Shown: positions 50,110-61,804, counted from the stretch's first letter. The stretch is DNA of 64,000 bases from Taenia hydatigena (GCA_036345935.2 JADWOT020001200.1:62001-126000); one strand, 5' to 3'. The notes: generated by a model not told the origin, from the sequence alone. Made by a program: numbers and translations.

Positions 50110-53100
50110 TATAGACTAAACTTCCTTAAATGGCAAGTACAAAGTGCGGCAAATAACGGGCCCTGTTGAATAAGCATCACACACCTGACAAAACGATGGC
50201 GGATAATTGCAGGATTGTGGTTATAATCAAGCGTAGTTAACTGATGAATGCTGGTGGGTTCTTTTTACCTTAAAGCTAACCCTTCCTATTTTAACTCATC
50301 ACGGCATTCGATATCCGTTGACTCGCGTTTGTAACGGCGTTTTGCAGCGTTCTATACACGAATGATCTAAAGACTACTCGTAAGAGCAAAAGTTTGTTCA
50401 AGACACCACAGTGTTCTCAAGGCAGCGCAAATGCATAACGTGTAGTATGACAATATGGACTAGGTATATGGCCAGGAAGTCACAGTGCAAAGTGCATGCG
50501 ACTTCCTTAACATTCTTTTCTTACATTATACCGTTAGCCTTCATTAAAATTTTAATGTATTGCATTCTGTGGCTCCAATTTTTGCACTTTAAGGTGCTGA
50601 TATCAGCAATGCCTCAGATTAACGAAGCATACTGAACGCTAAAGTAAAATTTGTCGAGAATCCTAAGATGCCACAATTTGTGCTGTGAAATTACGGAGTA
50701 TTCCAACTATTCATGCTGGTTTATTAATAGGGCCTTATGAGAGGATATTTCTGCTGTGTGAAATCGTTTTAATCTAGTCAAAGTCCCTTTTTTTCAACTA
50801 GGCTACTAATAAACAGATAGAGGTGGAGTCAAATGAGAGGCCAATTCTCTTATTTCTTCGTCAACAAATGCGTAATAAACCTTTGCATGATGTCTATGGG
50901 TGAGTGGTACGATGAGATGAGTTGTGTTATGCCTATCAGTCACATTAAAGCCGCTACCTCACAGTCGTTTCGTTCATGCCATTAGCAGAGTATTTGTCTC
51001 TAGCCTTAATTTAACGGTCGGCAAGTCGGAGGGAATGCTGATCGCAGTTGTCAGGCAGATACTTAATGGCAAATACTCGAAAGAGACATCTCCACTTCAT
51101 TCCTTATCACCATTGCTGAGTAGTGACTAGGCTAGAGTCAGATATATTGCGTGATAATCGGCAATGACATTCGCTTCGCCATTTTTACGTGTGACTTCAA
51201 ATTGTCCAAGTTGTAAGGGAACCGCTAACTTTCCTCAGTAGCACCTTGAGCACTCTTCATTGACAAATTGAAGCATTTTGCGAAAAAATGCGATTTCATC
51301 GAGGGTGGTGGCATTGTCCCTGTCAAAGTGTGTTTCTATTAAGTACTTGTGCAGCTGATTAAAACGTCCACAGTATCAGATATTAATGGAAATTAAGACA
51401 AATTCGCATCATCTGCATAGAGCTGATTTATTTAAAAAAGACCTTTGCCAATTTGAATCGAATCAGGCGATGCAAAGCGCACATTTTATAATCTGCATTA
51501 GTTTAGCCAACATCTTAAAGGTGGATCGACATACCAGTCCATGAGTATAGGCTCGTACGCCCCATTTGTTTCATCAAAAATAACTTTCCGTATCGATTTG
51601 TTAGTTACTTCGCAATGCGCTTTATTGTTTTAATGGATTATGCTCCATAAACTACATTAGAAAATCTGACTTGTTGGTCGTTGGACTTTGCTGATTGGCT
51701 GGATGAGAGAAGTGATTGGAAATGGATAATGATCACATGTCTCATAAAAGTAACCTCATTTGGATAGTTTACATCAGATTCTGAGTGGCAATGTCTCAGG
51801 TAAGTTTGAAAAACTCTACGCTTAATGAATGACTTCAATAAGTGCTTTCCAATATATCTTCACTCCAAAAGTTGCCGAAATTTGCCATGAAGAGTTGTTT
51901 TAGGAGGAATCAACAGACCTTTCCATTCAAACACTTAGTATCCAACACAGTGCAAAAGAAATGAAATGGCTAGACGCACACCTTTGCTGGGTGCTTTTCT
52001 ATATAAGCGCAGAGGAACATCCTCATTGTCATGATTACGCAAGACAGCATTACAATAATGTAGGGGATTTCTTTCGTAGCCTCGCGTCGAGAGTGTTTCC
52101 TGCTGATGCACACGCGCCGATTAGCTGTCTGATCAACACACTACGTCATTGCACAAGACTTCCGCCATACGGGATGAAACGCTACAGGTGAGATTTGTCA
52201 GTACTGCAATCTGCTTCATCCACTTGTCTCTGCTTGGATGTGTCTACGGATGTTCCCAACTTTTAAACCAGTGAAATCCATTTTTTAGGACGGCATACAG
52301 CATCATGCAGGACATGAGTTAACGGTCTGAAGAATGTGGAGAAGGAAGAGAAAGGATGCAGCCGAGCGATTATGACTGCGTCATCTTATATCTTGATTAT
52401 CCAGATTTCGAACATCGGGATTGTTGACATCTGAATGTTGCATCCAACGTCCTCATGTCAAAGCAAACGCCTGTCGTGACAGGCTCCATGTGGCGGACGT
52501 TGGATCCCTACCCGAACTTGGACTGCGTGCAAAAGATATTTGAGGCCGTAAGTGGTTTCTACTTTCCTCCTTTTTCCAAGTTTTCTGATAGTTATCGCAT
52601 TTGGTTCAACCGGTGGCAAAACAATTGGACGACGAATTTGGTGGGGATGGTACAGTGGGCCTGTCTCCATGTCATATGAAGAAGAAGTAAGGCCTTACAC
52701 GCTCATTCATTTTTATGATTAAATGATCTATAACGGCATTTTATAAAGTGCTCAAAGACTTTTTACAATAAGCGATATAAAATGATACTTGAAAAGACCT
52801 ACGCTTTTAATGATGCGTAGTGTGAATTAGGGACAAAATTAAAGTGATTTGGAATCGTCGAGCCGCAGGTAATAGATTGACTCAGTGCTATTATCGATGT
52901 AGAGGCGTTTCCGTAGGCTATAATGGTAGCATTATCCCTCAACATTTAACCGTTGCCTAAGAGAATAAGAAATTTTTGCGTATCAATAATTTTGAAATGC
53001 AGCTTTAATGCATCGGAGCCTGTTTGCTTACATAATGTAGCTGAAGTAGTCGGTCAGAAAGAATGCTTGTGTGTGCGACTAGATATTACTGACTTCTTCT

Positions 53101-53310
53101 CTCCCGTGGACCGTCTCATCACGCGCGTGGCATCTGGCGGTGTGTACTCGCAGACACCGAGACGCATTTTTCCTGCTTCAACCTTTACTGCTATCCTCCC
53201 ATCTTCGAATTCAATTTGTTAATTTGTTCACAGTTTTACACTGGTGGGCGTACACGCTGGGTTCACGTTGAGGACTAAGGAATGTAGATACTAAGATTGC
53301 ATAAAAGCGA
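50110..53310 (+). repeat. Large repeat, copy B (5' part, 3' truncated)
   Basis: It aligns with copy A from about 39260 to 42560 at an offset of roughly 10.8 kb, with small indels. Similarity to A and C stops at about 53310, shortly after TTCACGTTGAGGACTAAGGAATG, whereas A and C continue together for about another 1.1 kb. Within B, 52286-52725 is identical to the reverse complement of 56421-56860 in copy C, far more similar than the rest of the family. Frames shared with A (for example 51961-52191, 52455-52679) are open by descent, without codon-position bias. Confidence 0.75.
52286..52725 (+). repeat. Perfect 440-base inverted repeat, left arm
   Basis: Base n on this arm pairs with base 109146-n on the right arm, with no mismatch or gap that I can find across 440 bases. 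The first mismatch on the inner side is at 52726 (A) against 56420. On the outer side identity ends at 52286, which pairs with 56860, the last base of copy C. The spacer between arms is 3695 bases. Confidence 0.85.
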
Positions 53311-54389
53311 GTCACAGAATAATTTATGCAATTAATCAGTCCTGCGATCTAAGGGAATTCGGGATTAAAAAATTTTAAGTAATACAACCGGGAAAAAAAT
53401 TTATTGCATGAAAGCGAGTTAAAGTTTTAGCTGTTTTCTAACACATCAAAATTTGTTAAGTGAACCAACTTCTGTACGTCGCGTCTCATTACGCTAGAAA
53501 CTCAATCATGAGGACCCATATGAGCGTTCATGAACTTTGACATGCAGCTGGTAGCCGTCCACCCTTGCCTTCAATGTCGACCACCGGTAAGAAGTAGCCT
53601 CTGGAAGGCGGTGGCGAGACAGGGGAGTACAATTTAACCATTATTAGGATGATCAATTTAAGATGAACTTTCGCCAATGCCATATACAAAAATGATCGCT
53701 GATATTGGTTATAGATAAAATCACAAATTTTGGCATGATTATGGAGTTCTGATGCGGTAATTTGCTAATCGCAACACTCGGTGGTCTGGATTCTGCCATA
53801 GGTTGACAGTAGATCGGGCCAGTCTTTTCTGCATTTCTTTTCTTTTTGACTCCCCTTCTCTTTCTAATCAAGACCCAGCAACGGTTAGGTGGGTCTAATT
53901 AATGTATGTTCACATAAGGAAGTAAAAATTGGCAACCTTTGTGCATTTCATTTTAGTACATTCATTCTATATCTCATACGCAGGTTGAAGGCAGCACTGA
54001 AGGAGATTTATAAGCCTTATACGTTAAGGCTTATTTTGAGGAGAAAGAGATTACGCAAAGACTCTCGCACTAACGCAACGTGCGTTTCTTTCGGCCTCTG
54101 ACTGATGCACAAAAATTGCATGCAATTTATTACCGAGAGAAGCATCTACTAGTGGAGTATAAGTAGTTGGCACTGGGGAAGGGAAGAGGTGGATTAAGAT
54201 AGGGGAAGGCAGGAAGAGGGAAAGGAGGTGGCACGGTGACTAGAGGTGGGTTTGAGGAAATGGCGGAGAGAGGGAGAGGAGGAAGAGCTTTACCAATGTC
54301 AGTGAAAAGTTAGGTCTCATCTCGCTCTATTGATTGCTTGATCCAACACCCGCAAAATCGTTCTAACCAAAAAGGGGGATTTGTGCGTC
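53311..54389. other. Spacer between inverted copies B and C
   Basis: No similarity to the large repeat. A purine-rich plus-strand patch lies at about 54175-54300. A 72-codon minus-strand frame at 53653-53871 is unsupported. Nothing else is seen. Confidence 0.4.
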
Positions 54390-54817
54390 CAAGTCGTGCT
54401 ACCTTGCTTAACTACACGGCTCCTAACTATTTCCTATTCTGATATTAACCAATTTAAAATGTTCGCCAGGGGTACCATATTGAGACCGAATTTAATAATC
54501 TGATTCCATCCATAGAGTCAGCTATGCAGCAATAACCCATTTTGCAGCTACTCAGACGCATACCGCCTATCCGCATGAAGAATTAAACTGTCAGGATTTA
54601 AGGGCTGATTGCAAAAATAGCAAAGGTCGACGGCATTTGCACCATCTGCAAATAGCGAATGAATGCAGCAAAGTATAATGTAGAGCTTTGGTCAAATGTT
54701 GTGTTGCGCATTCGTGACGTGGTCCAGTATTGGTATTGGCATTGGTAGATTATATTTGTAGAAGGGTTGTGCACTCATACAAACACGCGTAGGCTCCATC
54801 GTCTTCATGCGCATCCC

Positions 54818-55227
54818 CACCGTTATTAGCTGCATTACATTTTTAAGCGCATTCACCTGATGGTAAACAATGCAACTTCTAAATTGCAAGATATTCCTTG
54901 TTTTCTGAATAATTCTGTGGTCTCCGATATGCCACACCCGGAAGGTGTGACCCGGTCTACCAGAATAGTGTCCCACACAATTCAAGTTCAGCGTCGCAAC
55001 TCGCCGCACTTGTGGCAAAGCGAGCGTACACTGCCACTGCCTGAGAGGCCAACACTGCTTGTCTAGTTCTTATACTTTTCCATGGTTCGGTTCAACCAAC
55101 AATTGTTTTTTGGAGTCTAAATTCTTGGTGTTGTTGATAGTGCGTATGTGTCCTCAGAGGAGGTGTAAAATAAAGCACGGCCTCTGACACCTTACCGTGC
55201 CAACGAATAAACCCGTGGGAGCTGCTC
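54818..55227. repeat. Copy-specific insertion within copy C
   Basis: Copy A passes directly from the ACCTCCCAACCGACCAGCAA block to GGCATTAAGACG. Copy C holds about 400 extra bases at that place. One end (minus strand) carries a short hairpin, GCACGG...CCGTGC. No clear target-site duplication or intact protein frame is visible. It could equally be sequence deleted from copy A, since copy B does not reach this part. Confidence 0.45.
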
Positions 55228-56420
55228 GTCAGTTGGGAGGTTAGCTGTTCAGGTGGATGGTTCGGCTAGTCAATTATTTAGCAATTTGACCGACAGCTAA
55301 TTTGAACCCGACTAGCTGGCCATCAAAAGTGGCTGCGACTGCAGATGAATCAGGTACTGCCAACATGCGTACTTACACGTGGAGAACATGATAGCACAAC
55401 AACGTGGTCGACTGTCGCGGTCCCAACTCTCACTCAAACCACCATTGCTCATGTTCTCTTGATGACGTGATGTATGGACTCTAAAATTAATTGCTAATTG
55501 AGCATACAACACTTGCGTGGGAAGTTGAGCTACGAGTTTGTAGAAATATCGAACACTTCAAGCAAAAGAAACTAGTAAATTTGCTTTCATATGTTTATCG
55601 GGTTCCTGCTAAGAATGCGCCGCTCTGTTTCGCATTGAATGATCAACCTCATAGTAATCAAACATTTCCCATCTCAATGACACTCATACGATTTGAGGTT
55701 AGCTTTGTTCCAGATTTGAAACTTGATTATGATTGCGATCGCGGATGATAACTCGTAAGGCTCACCGATCTCAAGTTGATGCTTTCTCATTTGAGCAACA
55801 TTTAGAGAGGGTAAAGTTAGTCACTAGAAAGCGAAATCAATTTTGCCTAATTTTAGAAATTGTATTCTTTGGTCTTCAACGTGAATGTAGCATGTACACC
55901 CACCAGTGTACAGCGGTGAGTAGATTCACAAGTCGAATTCAAAGATAGGAGGGTAGCAGCAAAGGTTGAGGCTGAAAATATGCGTCTCGGTGTCTGAGAG
56001 TACACGCACCAGATGCCACGTATGTGATAAGGCAGTCCGCGGCAATGCAGAAGAAGTCAGTAATACCTAGTCGCACATACAATCATTCTTTCTGATCGAC
56101 TACTTAAGTCACATAATATAAGCAAACAGCCTGTGGTGCATTAAAATTAGATTCCAAAATTGCGAATACTTTGAAAATTCTTATTCTTATACGCAACGGC
56201 TAAGAGTTGAGGGATAAAGCTACCACCATAGCCTACGAAAACGCCTCTGCATCGGTAATAGCACCGAGCTGATACATTGCCTACAGTCCGACAATTTCGA
56301 ATCACTTTAATTTTGTTCCCAATCCACACACTGCATCAATAAGCGTAGGTCTTTTCAAGTATCACTGTATATTGCTTATTGTGAAAGCTTTTAAGCACTC
56401 TGTAGAATGCCGTTATAGAC

Positions 56421-56860
56421 CATTTAATCATAAAAATGAATGAGCGTGTAAGGCCTTACTTCTTCTTCATATGACATGGAGACAGGCCCACTGTACCATC
56501 CCCACCAAATTCGTCGTCCAATTGTTTTGCCACCGGTTGAACCAAATGCGATAACTATCAGAAAACTTGGAAAAAGGAGGAAAGTAGAAACCACTTACGG
56601 CCTCAAATATCTTTTGCACGCAGTCCAAGTTCGGGTAGGGATCCAACGTCCGCCACATGGAGCCTGTCACGACAGGCGTTTGCTTTGACATGAGGACGTT
56701 GGATGCAACATTCAGATGTCAACAATCCCGATGTTCGAAATCTGGATAATCAAGATATAAGATGACGCAGTCATAATCGCTCGGCTGCATCCTTTCTCTT
56801 CCTTCTCCACATTCTTCAGACCGTTAACTCATGTCCTGCATGATGCTGTATGCCGTCCTA
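56421..56860 (-). repeat. Perfect 440-base inverted repeat, right arm
   Basis: It is the exact reverse complement of 52286-52725. The outer edge coincides with the junction to repeat E copy 2 at 56860/56861. The inner edge coincides with a sharp drop to about 80% identity. Confidence 0.85.
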
Positions 56861-57905
56861 GGAAGTAGGAAGTCTTCTGCGGTGAATAGATTAATGAATA
56901 GAAGATTAAAAGCGTAGAGAAGTAGAGGAGCAAAAAAGGGAAGGAGGAGGAGGACAAGGCATCTACGACAATAAAATGAAAGAAAGAAATGGAGAATGTT
57001 TGCGTTGCGATGAAGACGAGCGCTTGTTTGCGCCAATGAGTGGAGGGTGGGAGGCAAGGATAAAGGAGGAAGGAGAGGAGAAGGGAATGTTGGATGGTCA
57101 GATGGAAAGAAATGGCAGTGCTGCATACGCACATTCATGAGACTTGAAATAACAGTGTATATGATGGGAATATGAAAGGAAGTAGAATAAAGAATGCGTC
57201 AACAATAAGGGAAGGAAGGAAAAGTAGTTGATGAATGATCCTATGTCACTTAGAAAGGGCATTAAAGAAGAAAGATTCGAAAGGGAGAATAAGAAGGATT
57301 GGAATGGAAGGAATGTCATGCACACAATAGAGTTAGGTGAGAGATTTTTGAGTAGATAAAGAAAAGGTAAATAAATGTGTCACATAGTTGTGATGGTGGA
57401 AAAATGGCGAAAGGAAAAAATAGTGGCGATGAACTTGATGGAACCAAGTTTATGAATGAAGAAGAAACTAAGTGTTTGATCTATCCTTCTATAATCTTTC
57501 GGATTTTCTTTTTAAGAACGAGATGCATTGCAAGAATGATTTGTGGCAGTGCGGTGAGTTGCGTTGTACAACGATATTAATTAAAGGTAAAGTGGGAGGG
57601 AGCGAGGGAAGAAGAACAAAGGAACCCTTACTTTTCCCTCCATAACTGATATATGCAAATAGTAAAAAACAATGAAAACAATGGAAAGAAGGCGTATAAG
57701 GAAAGAGAGAAAGAGGGACCGAAGGAAATGAAGGAGGTAGAAGGGAGGGTCAGTAGTCGTAATGGTGGTGGGTGGAAAGAGGTGAAGGTGGGTTGGCAAA
57801 TAAATAAGCAATTGTACAAAAGTGGGAAAAAAGGAAAGAAGGAAAGAAAAAGAAAATGAAAGGAACCCTTTTGAATGGTTTGACTGCAATCGCAAGTGTC
57901 ACACA
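56861..57905 (-). repeat. Purine-rich repeat E, copy 2 (inverted)
   Basis: It is the reverse complement of the copy 1 family: purine-rich on the plus strand, with homology to 46460-47405 continuing right up to the junction with copy C (minus strand ...CCGCAGAAG then CTTCC). The overlapping minus-strand frames of about 100 codons (56824-57138, 57581-57895) are Ser-, Phe- and Leu-rich products of pyrimidine runs and are not conserved in copy 1. A short (GGTA)n run lies just outside, at about 57917-57932. Confidence 0.65.
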
Positions 57906-60139
57906 TGCATGACGGTGGGTAGGTAGGTAGGATGAGGTTAAATACAGCGGATTTAAAGGTACTAAGGCCAAGAACATAGCTTATTTAACAAAATATAATT
58001 AAAAAGCCTTTTTGATAAGTAAGGTTAAGCTTTGTTTGAATAAAATTTGCTATAGAAAGGAAATTCTTGGGGAAGAAGAGGAGAGGGGTGAGAGAAGAGA
58101 AAGGAGTGGCTGCTCTGCGTTGATTGAAAGGGCAGCAGTAGTAGTATTTAGCCCTAAAATGACGTAAAATAACTGTGACCCCTTGGTTCCATTAAAATTT
58201 CATGCAGAATTACCAATTAGCATCGAAAGAAAACACGCAGAGTGGCTTATGCAATTTTACAAAATTATTCTTTCTATAGTCAAGGCGACATAGGGTCGCC
58301 GAAATGAACACTCCTAATACACTACAGGCTTCAAAATACTGTCAGTCAATCATCAATACATTGGTACTACTACAGCGCTGCATTTGTGCCACCCACACGT
58401 CAGTATGGAGCTGTCACCTCTGCTCACACCAGTAATCGCCTACCTACCTGTTCACACTGGAGTTTGCGTGGTGCGTCATTCCCTCGAGTGTGCGGTCGCG
58501 AACAAATGCGAGGAGGCTTGAAGCTGTGACAAATTGTGGTTGGATGAATGCCTTCCAATAAGCACGTGTTATGTGATTGGCGCAGCTCAGGGCTTAATCA
58601 CAATCGGCATAACTAAGAATATGTAGACGTCAAAGAAACTGTGATTTGGATCTTGTGGTAATGCATTGCATTTTTCCACTACAATTGCCGCCCTTCATCT
58701 CCGAATGCACCTCTGTCACACCCCGATGGGGTGGAGCCACCGAAGAGCAGGTGAAAGGTGTAAGTTAGCACCAGACGAGTCGCGTGTTGGTTGGCTAAAC
58801 GGAGCCAACCGCATGGAGTCCTTGCATCAGCAGTCACCACATAAAAACTGCAAAAGTGTTCAAGCGGATCACATGAACTATTCTACCTCAAATTCAGATA
58901 GGCATGATATGTTTTAGCAGTATCTTGCCAGTAGCCCCATTCCTCCTGCCTAACTGGATAAGAACTGCCTGATCTGGTGAAGGCAAGTGGGATTAGTGCT
59001 TGCCTACGTGTCACCAGCACGAATACATGCCTCATGTTTGCGTTCAGCATTCAGTTGTTGGAGTGTTGGGGAGTGCAAGTGCCTCCCTGCATTTGAGACT
59101 GCTGTCGGCAAATGCAGTAATCTCGCTGTTGATGGTGAGTTCTTTCTCCATTCCTCACCTTCCTATCCACAAACCAGCCTAGTTATTTGTAAGCTTATAT
59201 CCCTCTCCCTCCTAACTTTGGCTTCCTTTGTTACATTCCACGCTTATACATTTCTGCATGCCTTTCTGCCCTCCAATTCGACACATTTCCATAGCTGTTC
59301 GTACATTGAGGATTCAGTCATTTATACTATCGTCCGCTCTTGTTGACTCTTTAATCGCTATAGGTCAGCTCATTCACTCATTTCGATTGGCTTTGAAGGG
59401 AATTTCCTCTTTGACTCAATTCTCGACGAGTTTTCATCCAGTGGAGGACGTGATTCGATCCCGATGTATTCTACCTGGGCTTCATACGCTAGATAAATGT
59501 GATGGTGAAACAATTTTTAATAGACCAAGCTTTGAGGTGGAATGGATGCTGCAAAACTTTTGCATGATGATAGAGTCCTCATTGCCAACGAGTTCATGGC
59601 CAACGGTCCACATCGAGACTGCCTGAGGACTGCTTAGTGATGCCATCTGGACTGCATGAAGCTTATTTACATGTTGTTGCCCACTGTCCTTCTCCCTCAT
59701 CCTTTTGCACTATCTCTCCTCCCTGAAAAATAGGTCGTCTCTCACGGCAGAGCAGGCAGTAAGATACGCCATAGACTTGATGACTAGGACATCTGGCTGC
59801 ATAAGATCCACTTTAAGGCCTTGACCGCAATTCATTTACTTATTAATACTCTCAGAAGAAAAGCAGGAAGAAAACCATAGGGTTAGATGAACCAACCTTT
59901 TTGACTAATCGACGAGCATTCTTTTCACGCAACCCATTTTACTCAAAGCCACTCTGACCCACCCTGGCGTGCGTTCATCGCCGTGTTGTTTCAGACACGT
60001 CCACAAACCCATCGACTAGAGCTACCTTACCATCTCACCTCTGCTGGTCCAAGCTGTCACGACTACCCGAGATGAAAGATTTTGTCATCTACGGCGCAGT
60101 CACTTACTATTTACTACCAGTGAAATAAAATGCTCATAT
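57906..60139. other. Non-coding stretch
   Basis: A purine-rich patch at 58060-58110 and a short (AGT)n run near 58137 are followed by mixed DNA. A pyrimidine-rich plus-strand patch lies at about 59140-59330. Frames at 58666-58917, 58987-59346 and 59228-59626 overlap in different phases, and at 59360-59500 two plus-strand frames both look equally protein-like, so none is called. Confidence 0.4.
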
Positions 60140-60144
60140 TTATT
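60139..60144 (-). promoter_or_regulatory. Possible polyadenylation signal (AATAAA)
   Basis: AATAAA on the minus strand overlaps the TAA of the frame ending at 60140, as expected for a very short 3' UTR. The hexamer is frequent in this DNA, so support is modest. Confidence 0.3.
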
Positions 60145-61147
60145 GAATTCTCTTTGATGCAGGAGGCGGCAAATGCCTTTTATACCGGTTTTGTGTTAAG
60201 AAGCCTTTAGCGGCACTACAATGGCGACTGGAAAGAATTTTAGCATTAAAAATGAAGTTAAGCAAATGGTAGGAAGAAGTTTTCAATCGGTCAGCAACAA
60301 TAAACTGATGAAATTTTCGTTTAGCTGGGCGTCTAGGTCGTGATGTCTGCGGTGTGTCTAGAGAGTCATGGTAGACAGAAGAGGCCGTGTAAGGCTCACT
60401 GACTTCATATGGAACAAACTTCTTCATTTTATTTCCCATTTTACTAAATTTGAGTTCGATGCGGTCCTAAGATGCTCATCATAAAAGGGCCCACATGTCA
60501 CCGTTATGCAATGGAAAATGAAATGCATTTTTATGACATCTCTATCGCTTTTAAGCTTCTTTAGAGACAATGATGGATGGCTATCAGCCGAAGATAAAAG
60601 CCAAATTCTGAACCTTCGGGATCCTTATGATCAAAGGTTCTAACTAACGGAGACACAACGCACAAGGATTGGTTCATTTGCCAGATATTGAAATGTTTGC
60701 CAGCGGCAGAGGTTTCTGTGTGCTCCCATACAATAAATTTATTTTTTTTGTTACATTCCTTCTTTAAGCTTCTCAGGCAAAACCACTCTTAATCATGCGC
60801 GTAATGAAGTGCATGAGTTCTATTGTGAGGGCGGATGCCTCCCATCGCCGCAATAGCTTAGCTAATGCGCATGAGGTAGAATTTTTCTGCACCATGAAAT
60901 CCTGCTGGAACGCACAGCCTAAAAGCGACCATCATTTAAGGAACTCTAATTTACGTGAAAATGAAAGACTGATGCCAAATTCATCTCGTGCTTCTCCTAA
61001 TAAATTCTGTGGAGCTGACGCAGGTCGTAAAATAACAGGAAAATGCAATGGTGCACTGCCTCTGTAATCTGTTTTGGGCTTGACTCCATTGCGGAATTCC
61101 GACCTCCCCTTCGGTCGTCGCTCCTCATCGCTTTTTCGTAGAGCCAT
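60140..61147 (-). CDS. Two-exon gene model, 136 residues, unknown product
   Basis: Minus strand. Exon 1, 60955-61147 (193 bases), starts with ATG and ends at donor TTTTCAC|GTAAAT in phase 1. Exon 2, 60140-60357 (218 bases), begins after a pyrimidine-rich acceptor, CTACCATGACTCTCTAG, in phase 1 and ends with TAA. Joined, they give 136 residues and the intron is 597 bases. The stop codon overlaps an AATAAA signal (60139-60144). The product is basic: exon 1 has SDEERRPKGRSEFRNG, and exon 2 starts TPQTSRPRRPAKRKFHQ and ends LPPPASKRIQ. No domain is recognised. The ATG context is poor (T at -3). Alternatives are a single-exon 99-residue frame starting at 60439 (A at -3, G at +4), or an unrelated plus-strand frame at 60795-61067. 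Confidence 0.28.
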
Positions 61148-61517
61148 AAAAAGCAGGTTTGAGTTGGCTAGTAAATGCGGTTGTAATGTGCCTGCCTAAC
61201 AATATGAATCAAGGAAAGCATATTATTATGTCTTCAAAGGTATTTTACAGGAAACGTGACACTTTCATAAGACCTATTTGATTCACATTGCCAAGTATCC
61301 CCTATGTTCTTATTTAAGTGATTCCCCAATAAATTTTGAATTTTTCGTTTGTGATTACTTTCCCTTGCTTAGCAATTTTGGTGCAGACGTACTCCACAAG
61401 TGTTCATATTCAGAACAGAGCCTTCTTTATTAGAAGCGCGGTGGAGAAAGAAATGTTGTCGGAGAAAGAAAAATATTGAGTGCAAATTTCTTACGCTCAT
61501 TGCAATTCCGTCTGCAG

Positions 61518-61804
61518 ATGGTTGGCTAGAGCGAAGGCGACTGCGATCTACATCAAGACTACCCTCTCCATTCACCTCACGTGATGACCACGTGGTAGTT
61601 CCAGTTTTATGGTGCCCTCGACTAGAAATTATCATCACCGACTGCTTTGATTTGCGTATGTACTTGCGTGGTCAAGACCTCACCGACTGCCTAACCAGAT
61701 ACTCGTTCCACAACACAGAGAAATGCGCAAAAGGAGTCTCAGTGAATCCAGAGTGGCTGACGGCTGGTCAGAGGAGACAGCCAATTTTGAGCTACAGTGT
61801 CTGA
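61518..61804 (+). CDS. Candidate terminal exon, unknown product
   Basis: A good acceptor, TTGCAATTCCGTCTGCAG, ends at 61517 on the plus strand. The following 287 bases are open after two carried-over bases and end with TGA. The peptide (about 95 residues) has an ordinary composition, for example VVVPVLWCPRLEIIITDCF in the first half and SVNPEWLTAGQRRQPIL near the end. The same frame is also open upstream to ATG at 61400. No upstream exon in phase was found. An antisense minus-strand frame at 61680-61952 is also open, so the strand is uncertain. No family is recognised. Confidence 0.2.

Larger units (their letters stand above)
54390..56860 (-). repeat. Large repeat, copy C (3' part, inverted)
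   Basis: In reverse complement it aligns with copy A from about 41627 to 43655. Anchors include CATCAACTTGAG, GAGAGTTGGGA, TTAAATTAGCTGTCGG-type, GAACAGCTAACCTCCCAAC, GACCACGTCACGAATGCG-type and CATTTTAAATTG. It lacks the 5' part of the element: at 56860 it stops abruptly and repeat E copy 2 begins. It holds about 400 bases (roughly 54818-55227) that have no counterpart in A. The overlap with copy B is identical over the outer 440 bases and about 80% identical by eye further in. Confidence 0.75.

Noticed and set aside
41774..52679. Frames shared by copies A and B of the large repeat (41774-42025 and 52455-52679; also 41303-41527 and 51961-52191) as a conserved gene
   Set aside because: I compared the first pair codon by codon. 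Differences fall about 10, 15 and 14 times at codon positions 1, 2 and 3, with no third-position excess, so the frame is not under protein selection. It is open by shared descent.
56467..56691. Identical 74-residue frames at 52455-52679 (+) and 56467-56691 (-) as a duplicated gene
   Set aside because: The identity comes from the 440-base perfect DNA repeat: the antisense frames are identical too, so it is not evidence of protein conservation.
59228..59626. 132-codon plus-strand frame as a gene
   Set aside because: Another plus-strand phase across the same bases is equally protein-like, and no splice chain or start context decides between them.
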